Positions 44,646 through 53,041 of a DNA stretch of 64,000 nucleotides are shown here, in pieces. A program made the translations under genes and the position numbers. Under the pieces are notes generated by a model that made no database searches, had not been told where the DNA came from, and worked only from the letters and a program-made list of their open reading frames with translations. The stretch comes from Longimicrobiales bacterium (lineage in GTDB: Bacteria; Gemmatimonadota; Gemmatimonadetes; Longimicrobiales; Gaopeijiaceae): NCBI GenBank assembly GCA_028284495.1, contig JANQRP010000038.1, positions 1 to 64,000 of the forward strand, in the 5' to 3' direction. How positions within the stretch are numbered: the first letter of the stretch is position 1; every line of letters begins with the position of its first letter.

Positions 44646-47165
44646 GTGGACAGGCCCTGGATGGACGACGAGAACCGCGGCTGGGTCGCTTCCGAGATCG
44701 AGCGGAAGTGGCAGGCGTACTGGGACGAGCACGGCACGAACTCCTTCACCGACGAGGAGCTCCGCACCGCCGAGAATCCCTTCTACAACCTGATGATGTT
44801 CCCCTACCCCTCCGCCGAGGGGCTTCACGTGGGCAACATCTACGCCTTTACCGGTGCCGACGTCCACGGCCGGTATCAGCGCCTTCGCGGCAAGGACGTG
44901 TTCGAACCGATCGGGTTCGACGCCTTCGGGATCCACTCGGAGAACTTCGCCCTGAAGGTGGGCAGGCATCCGATGGACCTGATCCCGTCCAACATCGAGA
45001 ACTTCACCCGCCAGCTTCGTCGTATCGGGGGGATGTTCGACTGGGGTCACGTCGTCGATACGACCCATCCGTCCTACTACAGGTGGACGCAGTGGGTCTT
45101 CCTGAAGCTCTTCGACGCGGGTCTCGCCGAGCGGAAGGAGGCGCCGGTCAACTGGTGCCCGTCGTGCATGACGGTGCTCGCCAACGAGCAGGTCATCGGC
45201 GGCGCCTGCGAGCGATGCGACACACCGGTCGAGCAGCGCCGGATCGCCCAGTGGTTCTTCCGGATCACCGACTACGCGCAGCGGCTGCTCGACAACCTCG
45301 ACGAGATCGACTGGTCGGAAACCACGACGAAGGCACAGCGGAACTGGATCGGTCGCAGCGAGGGTGCGGAGATCGCGTTCCCGGTCGTGCCGCACGACGA
45401 ACTCCCGGGCGACGGCGGGTCTCCGACCTCCGTCGATCCGGGAGCGGTACGCTCGGTCGACGGAGCCCGGATGATCCGGGTGTTCACCACGCGGCCGGAC
45501 ACGCTGTTCGGCGCGACGTTCATGGTGCTCGCACCGGAGCATCCGCTCGTCGACGTACTCACCAGCGATGCGCAGCGGGCCACGGTCGAGGCGTATCGCG
45601 CGAAGGCGGCGGCGAGCGACCTGGTGTCGCGGCAGAAGACCGACAAGACCAAGACCGGCGTGCCCACGGGCGGCTACTGCCGGAATCCCGCGACGGGCGA
45701 GGCCCTCCCCGTCTGGATCGCCGACTACGTGCTGATGGACTACGGCACCGGTGCGATCATGGCCGTTCCGGGGCACGACGAGCGCGACTTCGAGTTCGCG
45801 ACCGAGTTCGGACTGCCCATTCGCCGCGTGATCGCGGACGGGGGCGAGGACGCGGGTACGCCCCTGGAGGAGGCTGCGTCGGGCGACGGAACGCTCGTGA
45901 ACTCCGCGCGGTTCGACGGGATGTCGAAGGACCGGGCGATCCGCGCGATCACCGAATGGGTCGGCGAGCGGGGACTGGGAGCGCTGCGCGTGAACTTCCG
46001 GCTGCACGACTGGTGCATCTCGCGCCAGCGCTACTGGGGACCGCCGATCCCGATCGTTCACTGCGACGGCTGCGGCCCGGTCGGCGTGCCCGAGGAGCAG
46101 CTTCCCGTCGTGCTGCCCCGGGTCGAAGACTTCAAGCCGCTCGACGACGGCATCAGCCCGCTCGCGCGCGACGAGTCCTGGTATCGGACCGAGTGCCCGA
46201 CGTGTGGCGCGGACGCCCGGCGTGAGACGGACGTCTCCGACACCTTCCTCGATTCCGGCTGGTACTTCCTGCGCTACCCGAACGCCGGGTTCGACGACCG
46301 TGCGCTCGATCCGGAGATCACCGGGAAGTGGCTTCCCGTCGACGCGTATATCGGCGGGAACGAGCACGCCGTCCTGCACCTGCTGTACGCGCGCTTCCTG
46401 ACGATGGTGCTGAAGGACCTCGGACACATCGACTTCGAGGAGCCGTTCACGCAGTTCCGTGCCCACGGACTGATCATCCGCAACGGCGCCAAGATGTCGA
46501 AGTCGAAGGGCAACGTGATCGTCCCCGACCCGATCATCGAGGAGTTCGGTGCCGACACCTTCCGGCTGTACCTGATGTTCCTGGGACCGTTCGAGGAGGG
46601 TGGCGACTACCGCGACGAGGGGATCGAGGGGCCCCGCGGCTTCCTGAGTCGCGTCTGGGACTCGGTGACGTGCGCCGAGGAGCGTGCGCCCGACCCCGAC
46701 GTCGAGCGCAAGCTGCACCAGACGATCGAGCAGGTCACCGGGCAGCTGGCGGACCTCCAGTACAACACGTCGATCGCGGCGATGATGGAGTACCTCAACG
46801 TCGCCCGTGCGGGCGGCCGGACCGCCGCGCGGGCCGAAGTCGAGCCGCTGGTCGTCATGCTCGCGCCCTTCGCGCCGCACATCGCCGAGGAGCTCTGGGA
46901 GCACCTCGGGCACGCGGGATCCATCTTCGACTCAGCGCCGTGGCCCGACTTCGATCCGGAGAAGACCAGGGAGGACGCGGTCGACCTCGCCGTGCAGGTG
47001 AACGGCAAGCTCCGCGGAACGGTGCGTATACCCGCCGGCGCGGATCAGGCGACCGCGGAAGCTGCCGCTCGCGCGGAAGAGAACGTCCTTCGCTACCTGA
47101 ACGACGGCGAGATCCGGCGCGTGATCCACGTGCCCGACCGCCTGCTGAACTACGTCGTGACCTGA
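44646..47165 (+). CDS. leuS: Leucyl-tRNA synthetase
   Basis: An 839-residue class Ia synthetase charging tRNA-Leu. The N-terminal catalytic domain has [20 protein letters not shown], where HVGN is the HIGH motif; a CP1 editing domain with [19 protein letters not shown] follows. The KMSKS loop is visible as [13 protein letters not shown], and the anticodon-binding and C-terminal domains end with [14 protein letters not shown]. The start is GTG 44646; an in-frame ATG five codons later (MDDENRG) is possible. It is divergent from the GWxTD-like gene and 46 bp upstream of the transketolase. Confidence 0.97.
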   Translation: MDRPWMDDENRGWVASEIERKWQAYWDEHGTNSFTDEELRTAENPFYNLMMFPYPSAEGLHVGNIYAFTGADVHGRYQRLRGKDVFEPIGFDAFGIHSENFALKVGRHPMDLIPSNIENFTRQLRRIGGMFDWGHVVDTTHPSYYRWTQWVFLKLFDAGLAERKEAPVNWCPSCMTVLANEQVIGGACERCDTPVEQRRIAQWFFRITDYAQRLLDNLDEIDWSETTTKAQRNWIGRSEGAEIAFPVVPHDELPGDGGSPTSVDPGAVRSVDGARMIRVFTTRPDTLFGATFMVLAPEHPLVDVLTSDAQRATVEAYRAKAAASDLVSRQKTDKTKTGVPTGGYCRNPATGEALPVWIADYVLMDYGTGAIMAVPGHDERDFEFATEFGLPIRRVIADGGEDAGTPLEEAASGDGTLVNSARFDGMSKDRAIRAITEWVGERGLGALRVNFRLHDWCISRQRYWGPPIPIVHCDGCGPVGVPEEQLPVVLPRVEDFKPLDDGISPLARDESWYRTECPTCGADARRETDVSDTFLDSGWYFLRYPNAGFDDRALDPEITGKWLPVDAYIGGNEHAVLHLLYARFLTMVLKDLGHIDFEEPFTQFRAHGLIIRNGAKMSKSKGNVIVPDPIIEEFGADTFRLYLMFLGPFEEGGDYRDEGIEGPRGFLSRVWDSVTCAEERAPDPDVERKLHQTIEQVTGQLADLQYNTSIAAMMEYLNVARAGGRTAARAEVEPLVVMLAPFAPHIAEELWEHLGHAGSIFDSAPWPDFDPEKTREDAVDLAVQVNGKLRGTVRIPAGADQATAEAAARAEENVLRYLNDGEIRRVIHVPDRLLNYVVT

Positions 47166-47211
47166 TGCGCCCGGCCGCGTCGCCGGGCCCCGTCCCGTAC
47201 CACACATCCGA

Positions 47212-49206
47212 ATGACCGACCTCGATCGGCTCTGCATCGACGCCGTCCGCGTTCTCTCCATGGACGCGGTCGAGAAGGCGAACTCCGGACATCCGGGCAC
47301 ACCGATGGCACTCGCGCCCGTGGCGTACGCCATCTGGACCCGACACCTGAAGCACGACCCGGCCGAACCCGGATGGATCGACCGCGACCGCTTCGTGCTG
47401 TCGGTCGGGCATGCATCGATGCTGCTCTACAGCGTCCTCCACCTCTCGGGCTACGACCTGTCGATCGACGAGATTCGCGACTTCCGGCAGTGGGGCTCGA
47501 AGACGCCCGGCCATCCCGAGGTGGGCCACACGGCAGGCGTGGAGACCACGACCGGACCGCTGGGTCAGGGCGTCGCGACCTCCGTCGGGATGGCGCTCGC
47601 GGAGCGGTGGCTCGGCGCCCGATTCAATCGTCCCGGCCACGAGGTCGTCGATCACCGCACGACGGTGCTCTGCTCGGACGGCGATCTCATGGAGGGGATC
47701 AGCCACGAGGCGGCAGCGTTCGCCGGGCACCAGAAGCTGGGCAAGCTGACGTGGATCTGGGACGACAACCGGATCACCATCGAGGGTTCGACCGATCTCG
47801 CGATGTCCACCGATCAGGCGAAGCGGTTCGAAGGCTACGGGTGGCACGTGGTGCGGGTCGACGGCGGAGAGGACCTTTCGGCCATCGATGCGGCGCTCGA
47901 CGCGGCCGCCGCGGAGACCGAGCGACCCACGTTCGTCGTCCTGCGCACGACGATCGCTCCCGGTGCACCCACCAAGGAGGGCACCGCCGGCGCCCACGGG
48001 GCCCCGCTGGGCGACGCCGAGATCGCCGGCGCCAAGGCCGCATACGGCTACCCGAGCGACGAGCCCTTCCACGTCCCCCCCGAGGTGTACGCCGAGTGGG
48101 CGAAGGTGGCGTCGACCGGAGCGGCCGCGCACGCGGCGTGGCGCGAGCGTTTCGATGCCTACCACGAGGCGTTCCCCGAACTGGCGTCGGAGTACCGGAG
48201 GATGATGTCGGGCGCGCTCCCCGACGGATGGGCCGACGACATTCCGATACTCGATGCAGCCGACGCGACGCGTGCGAGTTCCGGGAAGGTGCTCAACGCG
48301 ATCGCCCCGCGCGTGCCCGAACTGATCGGCGGGTCCGCCGACCTCGGCGGGTCGAACAAGACGGACATCTCGGGAGGCGGCAACCTCCTTCCGGATCGCC
48401 CCGACGGACGCGTGATCCACTTCGGGGTCCGGGAACACGCGATGGCCGCGATCATGAACGGGCTTTCGCTTCACGGTGGCATCCGTCCGTTCGGTGGCAC
48501 GTTCCTGATCTTCTCGGACTACATGCGGCCGGCGATCCGCCTCGCCGCGCTCATGGGGCTCAACGCCACCTGGGTGTTCACCCACGATTCGATCGGGCTC
48601 GGTGAGGACGGCCCGACGCATCAGCCGGTCGAGCAGCTCATGACGCTCCGGGCGATCCCGAACGTCATGGACCTCCGACCGGGCGACCCCTCCGAGACGG
48701 CGGTCGCATGGCAGGTGGCACTCGAGCGTGAGGGCGGGCCCGCCTTCCTCTCGCTGACGCGACAGAAGATCCCTGCCATCGATCGCGCCGAGCTCGCCGC
48801 CGCGGACGGCCTTCGCCGCGGGGCCTACGTTCTGGCGGAAGCGACCGGCGACGTGGCCGAGGTCGTGATCCTGGCGAGCGGCTCCGAACTCCACCTCGCG
48901 GTCGAAGCCAGACATGCGCTCGAGGCCGACGGCGTTCCGACGCGGGTCGTGTCCTTCCCCAGTTGGCACCTCTTCCGGCAACAGGACGAGGCGTACCGCG
49001 CCTCCGTACTGGGCGAGGGACAGGTTGTGCGGGTCTCGGTCGAGGCCGGTGCCACCTTCGGCTGGGAGCGGTGGACCGGGACCGCCGGCGGGGCGATCGG
49101 GATCGATCGCTTCGGGGCGTCGGCGCCCGCGGAGGTGCTGTTCGAGCGATTCGGATTCACCGCCGACGCGGTCGTCGCTCGGGTCCGAGAGTTGCTGAAC
49201 GACTGA
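47212..49206 (+). CDS. tkt: Transketolase
   Basis: A 664-residue thiamine-diphosphate enzyme of the pentose phosphate pathway. It has the opening [20 protein letters not shown], the TPP-binding [19 protein letters not shown] followed by [23 protein letters not shown], the pyrimidine-domain [39 protein letters not shown] and a C-terminal [12 protein letters not shown]. Length and order are those of bacterial transketolases rather than DXS. It follows leuS by 46 bp on the same strand; whether cotranscribed is not clear. Confidence 0.96.
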   Translation: MTDLDRLCIDAVRVLSMDAVEKANSGHPGTPMALAPVAYAIWTRHLKHDPAEPGWIDRDRFVLSVGHASMLLYSVLHLSGYDLSIDEIRDFRQWGSKTPGHPEVGHTAGVETTTGPLGQGVATSVGMALAERWLGARFNRPGHEVVDHRTTVLCSDGDLMEGISHEAAAFAGHQKLGKLTWIWDDNRITIEGSTDLAMSTDQAKRFEGYGWHVVRVDGGEDLSAIDAALDAAAAETERPTFVVLRTTIAPGAPTKEGTAGAHGAPLGDAEIAGAKAAYGYPSDEPFHVPPEVYAEWAKVASTGAAAHAAWRERFDAYHEAFPELASEYRRMMSGALPDGWADDIPILDAADATRASSGKVLNAIAPRVPELIGGSADLGGSNKTDISGGGNLLPDRPDGRVIHFGVREHAMAAIMNGLSLHGGIRPFGGTFLIFSDYMRPAIRLAALMGLNATWVFTHDSIGLGEDGPTHQPVEQLMTLRAIPNVMDLRPGDPSETAVAWQVALEREGGPAFLSLTRQKIPAIDRAELAAADGLRRGAYVLAEATGDVAEVVILASGSELHLAVEARHALEADGVPTRVVSFPSWHLFRQQDEAYRASVLGEGQVVRVSVEAGATFGWERWTGTAGGAIGIDRFGASAPAEVLFERFGFTADAVVARVRELLND

Positions 49207-49256
49207 TCCGCCGCCCGGGGGCGACCCTGCCGCCGGCACACCCGGCGCCCCTCCGG

Positions 49257-50045
49257 TCAGACCCCGCGCCGGACCTCGACGCGGGCCGCGAGTGGCAGGG
49301 GCGGGACGCGCGTGACCTCCGCCCCCCTCCGCCGTCGACGAATCGAGCCCGTGGTGCATGCCGTCGACTCGCACCCTGCCCACTCCGCCCACCACTTCCA
49401 TGTCGGGCCGTGGCCCACCTCGCCGTCGAACAGCCAGTCGGCGGCATGGGCCATCTCGTGGACGAGCGTGTCCAGACGCGCATGTCCGTTGCCGGCCAGC
49501 ATCAGATCGACGTTCAGCGCGATCTCCAGCACCCGTCGCCTGCCGTCGATCTCACCCGGTACCATCTGCCCCAGCCGACTGCGCATGCGGTTCGACAGAC
49601 GTATGGGCACCCGTGCGGGCAGTCTGCCGGCGAAGCGGGTCCGGTTCAGGTAGCGGTAGAGTCGACGCAGATAGCGGAGCTGAGCCGGGGTCGCGCAGCA
49701 GGGCCCCACCCCGAAGCCGCTCGAGGACGCACCGGTCCGCGTCGCGTCCGAGCGAATCCGCTCGAGGTCCTGACCCAGCGGTGGCCACTCGGAGAGCCGT
49801 CGCGAGGCGTGCCGGGATCGGTTGGTGGAGAGGCCACCGTCGTTCACGATCGGAACGAATCGCACCAGCATCGACGCCGGAGCGGCGGCGAAGGCCCGAT
49901 GGAGGTTGAGTTGCGTCCCCGCCTTCGTGAGCGACCAGATCGTCGAGCGATTCCGCCGAAGCCGCACGGCGCGGAGCCTGCCGGCGCCACGCTCCCGCAG
50001 GAACTCCAGCACCTCGTCTTCGGAGCGCGGCCGGACCGTCGTCAT
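49257..50045 (-). CDS. SprT-like zinc metalloprotease domain protein
   Basis: A 262-residue protein. The C-terminal half carries the SprT-like site RLDTLVHEMAHAADWLFDGEVGHGPTWKWWAEWAGC: HEMAH plus the third ligand His in GHGPTW. The preceding helices YLNRTRFAGRLPARVPIRLS are also family-like. The N-terminal 110 residues are not recognised. SprT/Spartan-like proteins may process DNA-protein crosslinks, but bacterial members are little studied. It ends on a basic region (IRRRRRG). Convergent with transketolase, divergent from the histone-like gene. Confidence 0.8.
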   Translation of the reverse strand: MTTVRPRSEDEVLEFLRERGAGRLRAVRLRRNRSTIWSLTKAGTQLNLHRAFAAAPASMLVRFVPIVNDGGLSTNRSRHASRRLSEWPPLGQDLERIRSDATRTGASSSGFGVGPCCATPAQLRYLRRLYRYLNRTRFAGRLPARVPIRLSNRMRSRLGQMVPGEIDGRRRVLEIALNVDLMLAGNGHARLDTLVHEMAHAADWLFDGEVGHGPTWKWWAEWAGCESTACTTGSIRRRRRGAEVTRVPPLPLAARVEVRRGV

Positions 50046-50320
50046 CGCAAAAGGTTGTGGACAAAGGAATTACGAAGTCGGCGGCAGCCGCCCCGGCCGG
50101 AGGAGGATGCCAGCCGGTCGGCCGACTCCTCGTCGAAATCTCGCGACCGCCCGATCGACGACAACCCCCGACATCTAGTGGTCCGTGCCGTCGCCCCCAC
50201 GACATGTAGCGCCACATTCGACAAAAACCATTGCGCGTGCCGCACCCGCGCCCCTCAATTCAAGTTGAGTTGCGCCGCATCCGAGCGTCGGTGCACCCCA
50301 CTGGTTCCTCCGGAGGATCG

Positions 50321-50827
50321 ATGGCCGCCCGAAAGAAGAAAGCCTCGAAAAAGAAGGCTGCCCCCAAGAAGAAGGCCGTGAAGAAGAAGGCCGCGCCTAA
50401 GAAGAAGGCGGCCAGAAAGAAGGCTGCACCGAAGAAGAAGGCGACGAGGAAGAAGGCCGCACCGAAGAAGAAGGCCGCCAAGAAGAAGAAGGCGGCTCCG
50501 AAGAAGAAGGCCGCCAGGAAGAAGAAGGCTACCAAGAAGAAGGCGGCGAAGCGGGCCGTGAAGAAGAAGGCAGCCAAGAAGAAGGCGGCGCCCAAGAAGA
50601 AGGCAGCGAAGAAGAAGAAGGCCGCCAAGAAGAAGGCGGCTCCGAAGAGAAAGGCCGCGAAGAAGAAGACGGCACCCAAGAGGAAGGCCGCCAAGAAGAA
50701 GAAGGCGGCTCCGAAGAAGAAGGCAGCGAAGAAGAAGGCTGCGCCGAAGAAGAAGGCCACGAAGAAGAAGGCCGCCAAGAAGAAGGCGGCACCGGCCCGG
50801 CGCGCGAGAGTCAAGAAGAAGAAGTAG
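50321..50827 (+). CDS. Histone H1-like lysine/alanine-repeat protein
   Basis: A 168-residue protein made almost only of Lys, Ala and Pro in AAPKKKAAKKK-type repeats, ending in RRARVKKKK. ATG 50321 follows CGGAGGATCG. Such proteins (HctA/HctB-like, or the C-tail of eukaryotic histone H1) bind DNA electrostatically. The many AAG codons give a purine-rich plus strand, and the opposite-strand frame is only a mirror of this bias. It is alone between divergent and downstream genes with a strong hairpin after it. Because of low complexity, length may vary between strains. Confidence 0.85.
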   Translation: MAARKKKASKKKAAPKKKAVKKKAAPKKKAARKKAAPKKKATRKKAAPKKKAAKKKKAAPKKKAARKKKATKKKAAKRAVKKKAAKKKAAPKKKAAKKKKAAKKKAAPKRKAAKKKTAPKRKAAKKKKAAPKKKAAKKKAAPKKKATKKKAAKKKAAPARRARVKKKK

Positions 50828-50850
50828 CTCTCGCAAGTACCAGCAGTCGG

Positions 50851-50887
50851 CGAGCGGCCGGGTCCTCCCGAGGGATCCGGCCGCTCG
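50851..50887 (+). terminator. Hairpin after the histone-like gene
   Basis: CGAGCGGCCGG (50851-50861) pairs perfectly with CCGGCCGCTCG (50877-50887), with a further CCTC/GAGG inside. It lies 23 bp after the histone-like stop. The T-run is missing, so it may terminate weakly or protect the mRNA end. Confidence 0.45.
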
Positions 50888-51034
50888 TGCGTCCGGTCCG
50901 CCGGGGGCGTATCCACCCGGTACGAAAAGGCCCTAGATTCGAACGCACTTCGGAACAGGAACCGGGCACGCGCCATCGATCCCGCGTGTTCTACGTACCC
51001 CGGAGCCGACCTCGACCCCGCACGCCGCCGACCC

Positions 51035-53041
51035 ATGGTCCGTCGCCTCACAGCCATCATGTTCACGGACATGGTCGGCTACACCGCGCTCATGCAGGAG
51101 AATGAGCTGCGTGCGAAGTCCCACAGGGACCGGCAGCGCGCCGTCCTCGAGCCCCTCGTCGAGTCGAGGGGTGGCGACGTGCTGCAGTTCTACGGCGACG
51201 GGACGCTCTCGGCGTTTCCGAGCGCCGTAGAGGCGGTGCGGGCCGCGGTCGACGTACAGCGCGAGCTGGCCTCCGATCCCCCGGTGCCGATGCGGATCGG
51301 CATCCACCTGGGCGACGTCGTGCACGACGAGCACGGCGTATTCGGCGACGGCGTGAACGTCGCCGCCAGGGTCCAGGCACTGGCCACGCCCGGCTCGGTG
51401 CTGGTGACCGCGAAGATCGCGGACGAACTCAAGAACCACCCCGACCTTCCGCTGGCGTCCGTGGGCGAGGCGCATTTCAAGAACGTGCTCGAGCCGATGG
51501 GCGTGTACGCGGTCGACGTGCCGGGGCTCGACGTGCCGAGTCGGTCCGTCCTCGCCGACGTACGCCCGAAGTCTCGTCGGAGCGTGGCGGTGCTTCCCTT
51601 CGCGAACATGAGCTCCGACCCCGAGAACGAGTTCTTCGCCGACGGGATCACGGAGGAGATCATCAACGCACTCACGCGCGTCGAGGGCCTCCAGGTGACG
51701 GCGCGCACGTCGTCCTTCGCGTTCAAGGGCACCCACCGGGACGTCCGCGGTATCGCGGATCAACTCGGCGTGAACACCGTGCTTGAGGGGAGCGTCCGAC
51801 GGGCCGGAAACCGAGTGCGGATCACGGCCCAGCTGATCGACGCGCGCGACGGGTACCACCTCTTTTCGGAGGTCTACGACCGGTCGCTCGAGGACATCTT
51901 CGCCACCCAGGACGAGATCAGCATCCAGATCGTACGTGAGCTCCGGCGCCACCTCACGCCCGACGAGGGTCGGTCCGCTGGTGACCTCGGGGGCGCGGAG
52001 GCGGTCCCACCGGTGCCGGTCGCCGAGCACGGTCGCCTGGTGCCGAGCCACACGCACGACCCGGAAGCCTACACGGAGTACCTCAAGGGCCGATTCCACT
52101 GGAATCGCTGGACGCCGGAAGACGCGTATCTCGCCATCTCCCACTTCGAGCGATCCGCGGAGATGGACCCGACGTGCGCGCTGGCGTTCTCCGGGCTCGC
52201 GAACGTCTACACGTTCATGGCGAGTATCGGCCAGATGCCGGCCGACGACGCGTACCCGCGCGCCGCCGCCTTCGCTCGGCACGCCCTCGAACTGGAGCCC
52301 GAAGCCGGCGAGGGTCATCTCTCGCTCGGTGCGGTCCAGTTCTTCTACGACTGGGACTTCGAGGGCGCGGAGCGAAATCTCGCCGAGGCGGTGCGCCGGA
52401 TTCCTGGATCGGCCGAGGCGCGGCACATCTACTCCCTGTATCTGAAGGCGGTCGGGAGATACGAAGAGTCGGTCGAGCAGATGCGCCTCGCGGTCCGGCT
52501 CGACCCGCTCTCGCTCCCGATGAACTACGCGCTCGCCGTAGCGTGTCTCGCGGCAGGCGACCTCGACGCAGCCGCCACCCAGGCTCGGCGTGCGCTCGAA
52601 CTGGATCCCGGGTTCCGACCCGCGGTCGAGCTGACCGGATTCCTCCACGTGCATCGCGGCGACGCTGCGGCGGCCCTCGAGGCCTGGCGTCGACTTCCGG
52701 AGCTCACCGGTGACCCCTTCGTCGGAGCGGCGCTGATCGGCTTCGCGCTCGGACGTCTGGGGCGCCGTGACGAAGCCGAGGCCATGCTGCGACTGCTCGA
52801 TGAACGTGCCGCGGCCCACCCGGAACTCAATCTCCGGATGGACTACGCCATGCTCCACTGGGGGCTCGGCGACCTCGACGAGACGTTTCGTCAGCTCGAG
52901 GCGGCCGTGGACGAGCGGATGGGGGTGGTCGTGTTCCTGGCCACGAGTCCCAACTGGGCCCCGATCAGGAGCGACCCGCGGTTCCGTGCACTGGTCGACC
53001 GGGTCGGGATCCCGGTCGCTCGGCAGGTCGCCGCGACGTGA
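51035..53041 (+). CDS. Class III nucleotidyl cyclase with TolB-like and TPR domains
   Basis: A 668-residue protein. Residues ~1-165 form a class III cyclase catalytic domain: first metal Asp in AIMFTDMVGYT, second in LQFYGDGTLSAF, transition-state Asn/Arg in GDGVNVAARVQA. The usual substrate-binding Lys before the second Asp is Gln here. Next comes a TolB/FlgO-like region (about 185-310) with SVAVLPFANMSSDPENEFFADG and YHLFSEVYDRSLEDIFATQDEI. TPR repeats fill the rest (YTEYLKGRFHWNRWTPEDAY and on). The product nucleotide is uncertain. It heads a four-gene unit; its TGA overlaps the GTG of the outer-membrane gene. Confidence 0.88.
   Translation: MVRRLTAIMFTDMVGYTALMQENELRAKSHRDRQRAVLEPLVESRGGDVLQFYGDGTLSAFPSAVEAVRAAVDVQRELASDPPVPMRIGIHLGDVVHDEHGVFGDGVNVAARVQALATPGSVLVTAKIADELKNHPDLPLASVGEAHFKNVLEPMGVYAVDVPGLDVPSRSVLADVRPKSRRSVAVLPFANMSSDPENEFFADGITEEIINALTRVEGLQVTARTSSFAFKGTHRDVRGIADQLGVNTVLEGSVRRAGNRVRITAQLIDARDGYHLFSEVYDRSLEDIFATQDEISIQIVRELRRHLTPDEGRSAGDLGGAEAVPPVPVAEHGRLVPSHTHDPEAYTEYLKGRFHWNRWTPEDAYLAISHFERSAEMDPTCALAFSGLANVYTFMASIGQMPADDAYPRAAAFARHALELEPEAGEGHLSLGAVQFFYDWDFEGAERNLAEAVRRIPGSAEARHIYSLYLKAVGRYEESVEQMRLAVRLDPLSLPMNYALAVACLAAGDLDAAATQARRALELDPGFRPAVELTGFLHVHRGDAAAALEAWRRLPELTGDPFVGAALIGFALGRLGRRDEAEAMLRLLDERAAAHPELNLRMDYAMLHWGLGDLDETFRQLEAAVDERMGVVVFLATSPNWAPIRSDPRFRALVDRVGIPVARQVAAT

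Noticed and set aside
50055..50064. TTGTGGACAA, a DnaA-box-like site
   Set aside because: It is a single copy, with no dnaA/dnaN neighbour or AT-rich region; not an origin.
50260..51072. Long minus-strand open frame rich in Phe/Leu/Ala opposite the histone-like gene
   Set aside because: It mirrors the AAG/GCC repeats of the plus-strand gene and has no start signal or domain.
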